A stretch of 64,000 nt of DNA. Source: Gracilaria vermiculophylla. Its lineage: Eukaryota > Rhodophyta > Florideophyceae > Gracilariales > Gracilariaceae. Below, piece after piece: positions 39,422 through 48,978 of the stretch. The stretch lies in assembly GCA_019155205.2 (NCBI GenBank), contig JAHNZQ020000004.1, forward strand, positions 4,016,113-4,080,112, given 5' to 3'. The notes under the pieces were generated by a model. That model did no database searches. It was given only the letters and a program-made list of their open reading frames with translations, and had not been told where the DNA came from. Numbering within the stretch: the first letter of the stretch is position 1; each line of letters starts with the position of its first letter. The translations under genes were made by a program, and so were the position numbers.

Positions 39422-41716
39422 ATGGTCGTTTTCCCCGCAAGCGAGTCCGCCGATGCCTGGGAGCTGGTTTGCGGGCGATTTCCGACCGCCAGCAACAGAG
39501 CTCGTTCCATCACCCCTTCCCGCGCCGCCCTCACACAGGGTCCCGTACTCATTTTCACCGCCGCCGCAGACCCCGACGCCCTGGCCGCCGTTCGCACCCT
39601 CACTGCCCTCCTCAAGGCCGACCTTCTGCGCTACGAGGTGCATCCTGTCGCCGGGTACTCGCACCTGCGAGACAAATTTGACGTTCTCGTGCGCGGCGAC
39701 GACGCAATTGAGCCTCGCGCAGTGCTCTGCGTCAACTGCGCTGCTGCCGTTGACATCCAGTCAATCCTGCACCTCAACCCTGAGCAACAACACCCAGTCC
39801 TTTCCGACTTCAAGCTTTTCATCATTGACAGCCACCGCCCCTACCACCTCAGCAACATTCACAGTGAGCGCGTCATCCTTTTCGACCACCAGGAAGACTT
39901 TAACCATGCGCACTTGCCCATTGCGCTTGGTATCGAAAACGAGTGGGGCGTTGTCCCAGACGTCGTGTCTTCCGACGACGAGCGCTCCCACTACTCACAC
40001 CAGTCAAACGCGTCTGACTCTGAACCGCATGACGAACGTGACAATGATCTTGACGACTTTATCGTCCCTGACAGCGAGCCCAGCACAACGCCTTCTCGAA
40101 ACGCCGCCCGCGGGCAACCGCGTCGCCGCTCGCGCGCCTCCGCCGCTCGCCGCTCCACTACCGAACCTTCGCAGTCTGCGGCACAGAACACCACACTCAC
40201 CGCTTCAGAAGATGCCAATGGATCCCAACTTCACACTGAAGCTGCCAGCGCGCAAAAGCCAGCCGACCGTGATGAATCTGAAGATAGCGAGCGGGAAGCG
40301 TACTTGGCAGAAGTTATTGAAGACGATGTTGATTTGGGCGCTCCTGTTGGCTCTGCGTCCGATTCTGACGAGGAAAACATTCGACGTGGCAACCGGAAGC
40401 GCCGCGTCAGTCCCACCCGATCAACTGCAGAGCGCCGCCAAACTCGCAAACGCAAACGCAGATCGCGACGTTCCCGGTACTACCACCGGGCAGAGGCTGA
40501 AGAACGCAAGCGTATTCAAGAGTATTACTCTGCTTCCAGTCTGGCGATGAGTTCAGCCTGCCTGTGCCATAGAATTGCCGATTCGTTGAAGAGAGGAAAC
40601 ATCGACACCCTCTGGATGGCTATTGTTGGCGCCACCAGTCAGCACTTCACAAGTGACATATCCGAAGAAGCTCTCAACGAATACCTTACCCCTTACCGCG
40701 GACAGGTGCAGCTCTTGAACGATATTTTGGAAACTCGTGGGGGCAGCAATCGAGATACTTCTCGCAACCATAGCGTTGGCTATGTTCCGACGTGTCAGAG
40801 TGGTGCGCTGAACAGAATAGCAGAGTGCGTTGAAATGCGCTTGGATCTTCTTCGCCATTGGACTCTGTATCACTCCCTCATGTACAGTTCGTATACTTCC
40901 ACCAGACTTGCCACTTGGCGACAAACTGGAAGGCGAAGAATGTTAGAAATGTTAGCCACCCTCGGTATACCTCTTCGTGACAGCAAACAAAAATGGTGTT
41001 ACATGAAGCAAGCGCACAAAATTGCCCTTGAAAATCAACTTCAAAAGGCTGTAGAGCGATTTGATCTCGGACACACTATCCAATATGATAGCTTTGTGCG
41101 GACATTGCCAGGACACAGGGGGGATATTTCTGCTTCTGACTTTGTATACGCCGTTACAGCACTCCTGGAGTTTGACGAACCGTCTCAGAAATCCGCTCCT
41201 GGAAGTAGTTACGAATCCCTCCTCTTGGACAGATTCTGGAGGGCTTATGATGCCTTGGACCCGCGTAAGGCGGTTCTGCTAGAAGCTGGTCTTGACATGG
41301 CCATTTCTGCCCAACAATTGACAGCGGAAATCGGCGGGGAAGTCATTGAACGTCGGAAATATGTTCCGAGCGGACCATTTCGTTATGTGTTCCTTCGGGA
41401 TCAACAATTCAAGGAGTTCATAAGAAATCCGCTTTTGCTACGACGACTGGCTCAGTTTCTAAAGAGCGCCTTATTTCGACAAGGGGCAAAAGATAAACCG
41501 TTCATCATCCTTGCCCCAGACATAGCTCGTCGCATCTGGATTGCAGTTTCAGCAGTTACACATGGCCAGAAAAACGACTTTGGCCACCGATTCATAAAAG
41601 CAGCGGAACAGAATAAGAGCCAAGTGACATATGATGGGTTTGATTCTTCGGTATGTGAGATACCTGATGGTCAAGAAATCGAGTTTGTGCGCTATCTTCA
41701 TGATGTCATGCGGTGA
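39422..41716 (+). CDS. CDC45: Replication initiation factor CDC45
   Basis: CDC45 is a DHH-fold subunit of the CMG replicative helicase. The product has 764 residues and one exon. The N-terminal fold shows GPVLIFTAAADPDALAAVRTLTALLKAD, then LFIIDSHRPYHLSNIH and VILFDHQED, matching CDC45's degenerate DHH region. The centre is a long acidic/basic disordered insert at about 180-360, typical of CDC45. The C-terminal half has LWMAIVGATSQ, LRHWTLYHSLMYSSYTSTRLATW, GRRRMLEMLATLGIPL and the end block FGHRFIKAAEQ. Both PSF1 and CDC45 thus lie on the same strand within 10 kb. The ATG sits after a C-rich leader. Confidence 0.93.
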   Translation: MVVFPASESADAWELVCGRFPTASNRARSITPSRAALTQGPVLIFTAAADPDALAAVRTLTALLKADLLRYEVHPVAGYSHLRDKFDVLVRGDDAIEPRAVLCVNCAAAVDIQSILHLNPEQQHPVLSDFKLFIIDSHRPYHLSNIHSERVILFDHQEDFNHAHLPIALGIENEWGVVPDVVSSDDERSHYSHQSNASDSEPHDERDNDLDDFIVPDSEPSTTPSRNAARGQPRRRSRASAARRSTTEPSQSAAQNTTLTASEDANGSQLHTEAASAQKPADRDESEDSEREAYLAEVIEDDVDLGAPVGSASDSDEENIRRGNRKRRVSPTRSTAERRQTRKRKRRSRRSRYYHRAEAEERKRIQEYYSASSLAMSSACLCHRIADSLKRGNIDTLWMAIVGATSQHFTSDISEEALNEYLTPYRGQVQLLNDILETRGGSNRDTSRNHSVGYVPTCQSGALNRIAECVEMRLDLLRHWTLYHSLMYSSYTSTRLATWRQTGRRRMLEMLATLGIPLRDSKQKWCYMKQAHKIALENQLQKAVERFDLGHTIQYDSFVRTLPGHRGDISASDFVYAVTALLEFDEPSQKSAPGSSYESLLLDRFWRAYDALDPRKAVLLEAGLDMAISAQQLTAEIGGEVIERRKYVPSGPFRYVFLRDQQFKEFIRNPLLLRRLAQFLKSALFRQGAKDKPFIILAPDIARRIWIAVSAVTHGQKNDFGHRFIKAAEQNKSQVTYDGFDSSVCEIPDGQEIEFVRYLHDVMR

Positions 41717-41863
41717 TACACCCCATCACGATCACGCTATGTAAAGGTCGATTAGCAGTAGTTTTTGTTCAATATCTATTCCATTTTCCTGGTAGACCAA
41801 TTGTGCACTTGGGAGTGAATGCCGTGCTTATGTCTCATATGATCCTTTGCATGTTTATTACTA

Positions 41864-42595
41864 TCAAGAAGTAGATCCATCGCTTGAGGCATCGCTTGAT
41901 ACATCATCGTCTTTGCTCTGACTGTCCCCACTCGAATCGGAATCGTCGTCAGCAGCTTGCTCATCTGCTCTCCTATCCCAATCTTTAAGAGTTTTCGAAC
42001 CTTTCGTCAGGTAATCGTCCTTCAACCAATTCGCCTTCGAACGGGCAACGTGTGGATCATCACTGTCTTCTTCATGACCAGCTTCACTGCCGCCATCATT
42101 CTGAACGGTATTGGGAGCATTGTTCTTTAAACCTGCCTTCATCATTGCCATGAAGCTCTCTCTGCTTACTGGAGGGCCTTTTTTCCCTTTTTTAGCATCT
42201 CTTTTTTCCTCCAAGGACTTCTGAGCCGTAGCAACCGCATTGAAAAGCGCTACAGCTCCTTTTGTAGCTATTGCTAGCAGTTCTTTTTCTAACGCAGCAC
42301 CAGTAGCTGCATCGGGGATGACCCGAGCGTTGTTTTCAAATGCAGCTTTAGCTTTTTTTGCTCGTTTGATTCGCTTTCGTTCTTCAGCCTGCTCCGCCAA
42401 GGCTTTTTCAACTTGTTCATTCTGTCCCAAGATTGTGGTTTTTGGTCTCTTTTTGCTCAGCTCTGTGCTTTTGTGCCGTGTTTCGGAGCCAACTAATCTT
42501 TTGAAAACATTCCCAAGTGCAACGCTGGCACCTTCACTAAGAATGGAAGGTTTTTCATCACGAACGCTTTCCTTGGACACTTCACGTTCTGCCAT
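41864..42595 (-). CDS. RRP15: Ribosome biogenesis protein RRP15
   Basis: RRP15 is a nucleolar protein needed for 60S-subunit precursor processing. The product has 243 residues from the Met at 42595. The core is basic and Lys-rich, around KRIKRAKKAKAAFENNARVIPD. The family signature LLAIATKGAVALFNAVATAQK follows. A short region with SRESFMAMMKAG and ARSKANWLKDDYL closes the domain, before an acidic Asp/Ser tail. The open frame upstream of 42595 lacks an ATG. The gene is convergent with CDC45 (147 bp apart). BRX1 at the window's left end belongs to the same 60S pathway. Confidence 0.85.
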   Translation of the reverse strand: MAEREVSKESVRDEKPSILSEGASVALGNVFKRLVGSETRHKSTELSKKRPKTTILGQNEQVEKALAEQAEERKRIKRAKKAKAAFENNARVIPDAATGAALEKELLAIATKGAVALFNAVATAQKSLEEKRDAKKGKKGPPVSRESFMAMMKAGLKNNAPNTVQNDGGSEAGHEEDSDDPHVARSKANWLKDDYLTKGSKTLKDWDRRADEQAADDDSDSSGDSQSKDDDVSSDASSDGSTS

Positions 42596-43306
42596 ATCGT
42601 AGCCCAGGATGGAGATTGATCCTCGCGTTAATTCAAGAAACAATTTCGCTTAAGGCTTGGATAAACACTTCTTCGAATCCTGGAAACCTATTCTTTCGAG
42701 AAGTGTTTGAACCGTTGAACGTCGCCCCAAAAAAGGATATACCGCAAGGAAACGCGTTGCATAGGAGACCTTGGGTCGACCGGTGCAAGTAATGCGGTGG
42801 ACCGCGAGTGCAGGTGTATGTCTCGCACGTCGTCGTCGTCCTTTTGCCCTTTTTTCAAATAAAATGAAAAGTAACACAGAATTGTGACATACTTGGTGAA
42901 AATTTTACCTCGGAGAACGCTTTCGAAGGGGATTCGATTCACCCGCAACCACCCCGTCAGTGCCGTGTTACGACCCGCAACAAATTGTGCGGCACTCTGT
43001 ACCACGACAGCAGATTTGCGCTGAGCATACCTTTGTAGACCGAACGCTGCTCAATTAGCTTCCGCGGGGGCGTTCATGTGGACATTTAAGACAAGGAAAG
43101 GAGCGAGCCTTGAAGGACAACAAACTATACGCATATCTTTTGACGACTAAATTTGTTTCACTATTGTTCTTTGTTATCAAAAGGCGTTTATGGTTCTTGT
43201 ACTGGGCACGTTGTACAGAATATCATTCGCATGATCTGTTCCGCATTTGATTAAACTTGGCGTTGTAAATACACAAAACTGTTAGCATAGGGACAGATTG
43301 AGGAGG
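42596..43306. promoter_or_regulatory. Divergent RRP15/LicD-like intergenic region
   Basis: About 710 bp. No recognisable gene. Presumed promoters of both neighbours. Confidence 0.4.
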
Positions 43307-44158
43307 ATGTCGCCTAATTTTCGAAGCAATATGTCACCGCATGATGAGCCTCCGAATGTAAATGCGAAAAACAGATTGGACGCAGTGCTTCTTGGAGCTC
43401 TATCCGCAACTCAGTTCTCGCTATTATTGGTCTTGTCCGTGGTCATTCTATTGTCTCTGAAGGGAGACATACCTGACTCGAGTGTTCGAACGCATTCTAG
43501 ACGAGTTTCTTTTCAGACAGGGGAATCTCTCTCTAATTCAACCCCCTCACCATCACTGTTGACGCTTTTGGATATGGTGGTTAGAGCGTTTGAGACGCAC
43601 GGAATCACATACTGGCTGATGCCTGGCCTGAATCTCTTGCCCTTGTCATCAGAAGAGAGTATAGGACGCGTGTTGGGGAAAATATCACCGTGGCATGAAG
43701 GCATAGACCTGGGTGTGTTTCAAAGCGATCTGATGAACGTAATCGAGGCGCAAACGAAACTGCAAGAGTATGGGATAGTTGCCGTTGAATCTTATTTCGG
43801 GCTTCGAATCTTCTCAGAAGTGGGCCATGAAGATTCGCGGTATGATTTTCGCAGACCCTTTATTGACGTTGTGTATTTCGATGAAGAGGAAGGGCACATT
43901 GTGAGTGGCTGCTGCGAATGTGTACCAAATACAGTGGGTGCGTGCACAAAAAAAACCTGTGACTGCATGTTTTGTGTTGCCGAAATTGATGATGTGTTTC
44001 CTCTGGCCAAGGTGAAGATTGATGGTGTGCAGAGTGTTTTGAAGGCGCCACGTCGTACTGAGACTCTGATGCTCCACGATACATCTTGTTCCGTGCATCC
44101 AGCATTGCGAACTTTGCTTGAGCGGGGCGATGTAGCGCACGCGAGGTGTGAAAGGTAA
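43307..44158 (+). CDS. LicD/fukutin-like type II membrane protein
   Basis: LicD-type proteins transfer phosphocholine or polyol-phosphate to glycans. From the ATG at 43307 the product has 283 residues. A short cytosolic N terminus is followed by one hydrophobic anchor at about 28-52 (LLGALSATQFSLLLVLSVVILL), suggesting type II Golgi topology. The putative catalytic domain reads HGITYWLMPGLNLLPLS...PWHEGIDLGVF, where LicD has YWLDYGTLLGA...PWDDDIDIG. One Asp of the metal-binding DxD pair is replaced here by His-Glu-Gly. The later PFIDVVYFD and LKAPRRTETLML blocks fit the family. A Cys-rich insert (CCECVPNTVGACTKKTCDC) is unusual. The family is assigned by motif order only. Confidence 0.6.
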   Translation: MSPNFRSNMSPHDEPPNVNAKNRLDAVLLGALSATQFSLLLVLSVVILLSLKGDIPDSSVRTHSRRVSFQTGESLSNSTPSPSLLTLLDMVVRAFETHGITYWLMPGLNLLPLSSEESIGRVLGKISPWHEGIDLGVFQSDLMNVIEAQTKLQEYGIVAVESYFGLRIFSEVGHEDSRYDFRRPFIDVVYFDEEEGHIVSGCCECVPNTVGACTKKTCDCMFCVAEIDDVFPLAKVKIDGVQSVLKAPRRTETLMLHDTSCSVHPALRTLLERGDVAHARCER

Positions 44159-44189
44159 CTGCCCTGTTTCGCTGTGGACTAAGATGCGT

Positions 44190-44669
44190 TCAACGAGTTG
44201 GCTTCATTCGAATAAGCTTCTGAATGATCTTGGGGTCGAGATGATCCACGTCACCATCATCAATTTGCTCATCAACGATGAGGCACAGGTTTGAATAATG
44301 CTGCAGAATTCGGCGCTCTGCGGACACTGTCGTTTGCTGCTGTTTGTTCTCGGGGATTTTGCATGCGCCGCGGATCGATTCGTCCATGGACCTTGCAACC
44401 TCCAGCAAAAGTAGCGCGTCGTGTTCTTCTACACCTGCTAGCATTAACACAGTGTCTCCCATGAGCTTGTAAACGATTTGCACCTCCCCCACTGTTGCCA
44501 CTTGCTCGGGATGGTCCTCTTTGAGAAGAACCCAGTCGGGTGCCGTTGCATCACGGAGTTTTTTGAGCCATTTCGCTTGTTGCTGTTCGGTGCGAAGCTC
44601 ATGCCCGTAGAATCTTGAGAAAAGGACCCCACCTGTCACGTACGAAACAATTACAACTGAAACTATCAT
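44190..44669 (-). CDS. Coatomer zeta-like longin-domain protein
   Basis: A 159-residue protein resembling the zeta subunit of COPI coats (longin fold; retrograde Golgi-to-ER traffic). The N terminus, VVIVSYVTGGVLFSRFYGHEL, corresponds to the family's first two strands (ILDNDGxRLLAKYY). VGEVQIVYKLMGDTVLMLAG, ALLLLEVARSMDESIRG and ILQHYSNLCLIVDEQIDDGDVDHLDP match the later block. In zeta-COP that block reads FLAVDEIVDGG...ESDP. It lacks the usual C-terminal extension and is shorter than typical (about 175-200). AP sigma was considered but fits less well. The stop lies 31 bp from the LicD-like stop. Confidence 0.6.
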   Translation of the reverse strand: MIVSVVIVSYVTGGVLFSRFYGHELRTEQQQAKWLKKLRDATAPDWVLLKEDHPEQVATVGEVQIVYKLMGDTVLMLAGVEEHDALLLLEVARSMDESIRGACKIPENKQQQTTVSAERRILQHYSNLCLIVDEQIDDGDVDHLDPKIIQKLIRMKPTR

Positions 44670-45191
44670 GTTCGGCCAGTAGGAGGTACGCTTCTGGAAA
44701 GTTTTCAGCTAATTTGATGTCGAGCGAGAAGCCGTAGCAAAAATGCTATCAGTCGAGCGCAAATCTGTTCTTCTCAAACAAGTTGGACAGTGACTTTAGT
44801 GAACAACGATACAAGTGAAGCCTTTTTCCGCGGGGACAAGGGCATTCATCGTCTACTGCATGGCGGAGACATGTTGGTGAGCACAAAGCAGTGCTCTGTG
44901 ACCTGTGACCCTTTCTCAAGCTAAACGTAGACGCCCGTCGCCCTACAGTAACCCTTACACGTGTGAAGGTAGCAGCAAACGCATTCTCTAACACAAAACG
45001 ATTGTCGATCAAAAAGGCTGTTTTGTGGGGCCCTTATTTCACAAATGTAACGTGATGCACGCAGAATGGAGGCGTTCGCCGTGGATTACGTAGACTGCTG
45101 AGCTTCAACAGAAAACGTTAACGGCGTCCGATGTGGACAGGCGTACATTCATACTTCGTGGAAAGGGCAGTCTTGGGTTCTGAAAGTCAAA
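44670..45191. promoter_or_regulatory. Divergent zeta-COP-like/CBP3 intergenic region
   Basis: About 520 bp with no recognised gene or repeat. Presumed bidirectional promoter. Confidence 0.4.
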
Positions 45192-45980
45192 ATGATGTTG
45201 CGATACGGTCTGACGAGAAGTGCGGCCTGTGCAACTAGGCTGCTCCACTGCCACAAACGGGCAGTTGAACGAGAAATGTACATCAGTTCGTTGCACACGC
45301 GTTCTTTTTCAACGACGGACAAAGTTGAATCAAAGGCTTTGGGTCCCGCTACAGCGGAAAAGAAGCGTGGCTTTCTGGAACGGGTGCTTGCCGCCGACAG
45401 CTCGGGACAAAACTCACTGCTCAGAGCATTGGGGTTTTATTCTGCGGAAAGTCGAGCAATAGGTGCCGGCACGTCCTTATACAATCAAGCTTTAAGAAGA
45501 GCTGATGCGGTCGCCCTGGTGGATTTGAAAAACGATTCCAACTTTTCTGCATGGTTTGAAATGGTATCAGTTCATATTTACCTGACACTAAGACGACTTC
45601 GAGCTGAGAAAGGGAGCGTGTTCGAAAGCGATGTGAAAACTGCCATGCAATGCCTTTTTGACGTGTTCTGGACCGATGTTCGATCTCGTATGATAAAGGA
45701 TCACAAAATGACTCTCATTACAAGTGGAAAGTGGATCAAGGAATGCGAACAAATGTTTTTCGGATTGGCTATGGCTTTTGACGAAGGGTGGGAGGATATA
45801 GACATAATGAGAGATGCCATTCAAAGAAATGTTACGTGCCTCGACGAAGACAGCGCCAAGGTGGAAGAATTCAGGAAGTATATGATGAAAGAATATGGAC
45901 GTTTGCAGAAAACCTCTATTCAACAGATTTGGGAGGGAGCGTTCTGGGATGGAGAAGAAACAGAATTTCGGTCAGCATAG
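45192..45980 (+). CDS. CBP3: Ubiquinol-cytochrome c chaperone CBP3/UQCC1
   Basis: CBP3/UQCC1 assists cytochrome b synthesis and assembly of mitochondrial complex III. The 262-residue product begins with an Arg/Ser/His-rich presequence (MMLRYGLTRSAACATRLL...) suited to mitochondrial import. The conserved chaperone domain starts near LYNQALRRADAVAL and includes FSAWFEMVSVHIYLTLRRLR. A FDVFWTDVRSRM block and KWIKECEQMFFGLAMAFDEGW follow. This order is the signature of the Ubiq_cyt_C_chap domain. The ATGATG start allows two adjacent Met choices. One exon. It is convergent with the pyruvate kinase gene. Confidence 0.85.
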   Translation: MMLRYGLTRSAACATRLLHCHKRAVEREMYISSLHTRSFSTTDKVESKALGPATAEKKRGFLERVLAADSSGQNSLLRALGFYSAESRAIGAGTSLYNQALRRADAVALVDLKNDSNFSAWFEMVSVHIYLTLRRLRAEKGSVFESDVKTAMQCLFDVFWTDVRSRMIKDHKMTLITSGKWIKECEQMFFGLAMAFDEGWEDIDIMRDAIQRNVTCLDEDSAKVEEFRKYMMKEYGRLQKTSIQQIWEGAFWDGEETEFRSA

Positions 45981-46174
45981 TAACCCTGTGTACCAATTCA
46001 CCACAAGGTACAAAAACAGGGATAACTGACAGATATAAAAGGTTGCCGACGCTGGAGCGAAGAACTACGTTGAAATCTTCAGAAAGTCATCATGACCATT
46101 GACCTGCGCGCATAAGGGAAGTACTGTCATAAACGAAGAATTCATAAAAGAAGGTTTACATAATCGTCGTCGAA

Positions 46175-48211
46175 CTACTTGATACTCCGCAGCTGCAAAG
46201 TGTGAACGATCTCCTTAGCCTGAGACGCAAACTCGTGGAATCTCTGGAAATCATAACGCCCTCCCATTTCGACGGAAAGAGATTCCGTAGGTTCCTCGTT
46301 CTTGATACGGGTTTCTCTGCTCACTTCTGCAATATCAACGTCACGCATTCCCAACTGTGCCTCAAGTTTGTCACTAAGCTTTAGGCCGAGAATTCGCAGT
46401 GCGTTTCGGGTTTCAGATGCCGTAATAAACCGGTTTCCTTTGGAAATCTCAGAGAATGCTGAACGAAGTTCCGCTTCGGAGGCCTTTTCACGACCGCCAA
46501 GGACATCCGCCAGAACTACAACCAGGTCCCCGTCTTTAACCACCTTTCGCTCTTTCAAAGCGTTCATCGCATTCTGAATAGTTTCTTCTGGATCATCCTC
46601 AAAGGGGATTCGGAACGGCCGTACACCGTAAAGCAAGTTGAGCTTATTGCGAACTACAGGAGTTGCCGTAAAGGCGTAGATGGGTGCTCGGGGTCTATAT
46701 CTTGACATGAGCGTCGCCATCAATCCTTTTTGTGTGAAAACCATGATTGCCGCCGCATTCTGTTGGTTTGCCAGGATCGCGGCGCTGTTGGCGATACTCT
46801 CAGCGACATCGCCAACACCGGGTGTCCACCATGTGGTATCTTTAACGAGAGGTGGAATTTCGAAAACGGCATCGCCAGCGCTTTCTTCCAGTTCATGAAT
46901 ACGCCGCTCAATCCGAAGAAGTACAGAATTCATTGTTGACAGAGCTTTGAAAGGAAACTTTCCACTCGCTGTTTCAGCCGTGAGTACTAATGCATCGACC
47001 CGTTGTTTTGCAGCTTCGGTCATGTCTGTGACTTCCGCTCGAGTCGGTGTTGGGTAAAGTACCATGCTCTCAAGAAAATGTGTGGAGACCATGCACGGCT
47101 TTCCATAGCGACGACAAACATCAGCAATCTGTTGCTGCCAGTAGGGTACCTTTTCATATTGAATAGCAGTGCCCAAGTCACCGCGAGCAACCATGATGCC
47201 ATCGGCTGCGTCGACTATAGATTCTAAGTTTCGCAGAGCAATCGGGGATTCAATCTTCGCGATGACGCCAGTACTGGCTCTTCGATTTCTCAGCAGATTG
47301 CGCACAGCCAGAACTTGGTCGGCGGATTCCACGAAAGACAAAGCTACATACTCCACACGTTCGCTGATTGCAAATTCAAGTTGATCGGGGGGGCATCCCA
47401 ACACGGCGCGGGCAATGGAAGTGTTCAAGTCCTCATTCTCCGTCCTTGGTGCAAGATTCAAAGATTTGCCACGAATATTAATAGTGCCACGGGAACGCAG
47501 TTCTCCCGGACTGACAACGTCGCAGACAACGTCCAAACCTTCTATCTCCTTGACGAGGAGTTCGACTACTCCACCGCCCTCAGCCTGGCACTGGATCATG
47601 TCTCCCTTCTCAGCCAGATCAATAAAGCCATCCAAGCTAACTTCCGAAACGCCTGCGGGATATTCGGCTTGGTGGCGCACCGTAAGGGTGAACGAGTCGC
47701 CAACTTGAAGCGTTGGATTTCTGGAAAACTCGCCCAGTCGAACGCTGTCAAAGGAGCCCAGGTCGATCATAACGCCCGCCACGAACGCGGTGTTGAGGTT
47801 GATGTCGCGCACATTATCTATGACCTTCCTGTGCCACTCGTATTCGCCGTGGCAGAGGTTGAGGCGGACGAGGTTGACTCCGCCGGCGATGAGGCGCAGC
47901 AGGTTGTCGGCCTCGGACGTGGACGGGCCGACCGTGCCGACGATTTTGGTGTGGCGCTCCCCCACGTTCACCACCTCCGCGTCTTCCGGGAGCCTGAGCA
48001 TGGAAGTGCGGAACTGGGCCGGAACGGATTCCAGAACGGTGGCCATCTTGGACGGCAGACTGCTGACGCCATCTACCGCAGCTCGCACGGCGGCGCGAGA
48101 GATACTCCGCGCGCCCGTGGCTTTTGGGTGCTCACATACTGAAGAAATCCAGGAAGAGTTTTGTTTGCCGATACAAGCAGGATTGACGAACGCTAAGGGC
48201 ATGGGGTTCAT
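46175..48211 (-). CDS. PK-like: Plastid pyruvate kinase, divergent, with EF-hand-like C-terminal tail
   Basis: A 678-residue pyruvate kinase-family protein. It begins MNPMPLAFVNP, a red-type plastid transit peptide with the AFV motif. The catalytic barrel starts with TKIVGTVGPSTSE (88-99). R116 and N118 of the RxN motif are kept, but the following Ser of the RxNxSH motif is Cys (C120). The DTKGPEIRTG loop has become DLGSFDSVRLG, keeping only its Asp (D150). IAKIES and GIMVARGDLG (metal ligands Glu and Asp) are kept. The helix after ARGDLG reads HFLESMVLYPTPTRAEVTDM, also family-like. After the PK C domain, residues about 575-610 read ELRSAFSEISKG...RNALRILGLKLSD. This resembles a calmodulin EF-hand without Ca ligands. 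Catalytic competence is uncertain. Confidence 0.85.
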   Translation of the reverse strand: MNPMPLAFVNPACIGKQNSSWISSVCEHPKATGARSISRAAVRAAVDGVSSLPSKMATVLESVPAQFRTSMLRLPEDAEVVNVGERHTKIVGTVGPSTSEADNLLRLIAGGVNLVRLNLCHGEYEWHRKVIDNVRDINLNTAFVAGVMIDLGSFDSVRLGEFSRNPTLQVGDSFTLTVRHQAEYPAGVSEVSLDGFIDLAEKGDMIQCQAEGGGVVELLVKEIEGLDVVCDVVSPGELRSRGTINIRGKSLNLAPRTENEDLNTSIARAVLGCPPDQLEFAISERVEYVALSFVESADQVLAVRNLLRNRRASTGVIAKIESPIALRNLESIVDAADGIMVARGDLGTAIQYEKVPYWQQQIADVCRRYGKPCMVSTHFLESMVLYPTPTRAEVTDMTEAAKQRVDALVLTAETASGKFPFKALSTMNSVLLRIERRIHELEESAGDAVFEIPPLVKDTTWWTPGVGDVAESIANSAAILANQQNAAAIMVFTQKGLMATLMSRYRPRAPIYAFTATPVVRNKLNLLYGVRPFRIPFEDDPEETIQNAMNALKERKVVKDGDLVVVLADVLGGREKASEAELRSAFSEISKGNRFITASETRNALRILGLKLSDKLEAQLGMRDVDIAEVSRETRIKNEEPTESLSVEMGGRYDFQRFHEFASQAKEIVHTLQLRSIK

Positions 48212-48978
48212 GTGGAGTTGGTCAATTGCGAGCGTGATGTGTCAAACTGCGGTGAAGTGATGCGGAGGCGGCGAATTGGCTCGCCGAGCTCAGGGAACAG
48301 ATCGTGTTGTTTGCGGATAGAGGTACTCTGGGGCGGCCAGGCGTGCGGACGGAGACCAAATGTCGGTGATTTGGTTCGATAGCAATGATCTCACGAAAAG
48401 AGACGCGTCGCGCATTGCCGAACGGAGGCGATTCGCCGTGTTGGCTGCTTGTGTGTAAAGCGCTTGAAGAATAAAATTGGACAGTATTGGAGCACGAACG
48501 CGGACTACTTCACGTTTTGCTACCTCTCGTAAGGAAATTTGGCACAGTGCGCATTCGCCGTCCCGCGGTGAGCTGAATGCTTGCCTCGACGCGCGGCCAG
48601 CGGTGGGCGACTTGGAGGACTTTGGGCAAATGAATATCGCAGCAAAGGGTGAGCAACCGACATCGCAAGGTCATACATGTACGTCGCACTACCACATCTA
48701 TATTTACCGGACGTCCGACTGGTGTTCGACTCAGCCATTGAGCGCATTGTTTCTAGGCGGCGAGCAGAGGCACACACACGCGCAGACGGGCGCGGAGAAA
48801 CACTTGCGCTTGCAAAGCAACAAATCTAGCTCAAGACGGTGGTCCAAGAACTCATTTCAATCCGAAGCAGTTGTTAAATACTTGTATGACAAGCTCCCCT
48901 ACGGATGTGCTTGACACAGATCAATGTTATGAGAAGCGCGCACCGCTCGCATGCAAAGCACATCAAGCAAGGTAGCAA
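48212..48978. promoter_or_regulatory. Upstream region of pyruvate kinase
   Basis: About 770 bp between two minus-strand genes. One open frame on the plus strand (48477-48914) lacks an ATG start and any domain. I see no gene. Confidence 0.4.

Noticed and set aside
42660..42700. CTTCGAATCCTGG resembling a tRNA B box
   Set aside because: No matching A box, acceptor stem or anticodon arm could be folded around it.
47315..48142. 275-codon plus-strand frame
   Set aside because: Antisense of pyruvate kinase. Codon periodicity belongs to the minus strand.
48477..48914. 145-codon open frame upstream of pyruvate kinase
   Set aside because: Starts with TTG, has no domain and falls in a promoter region.
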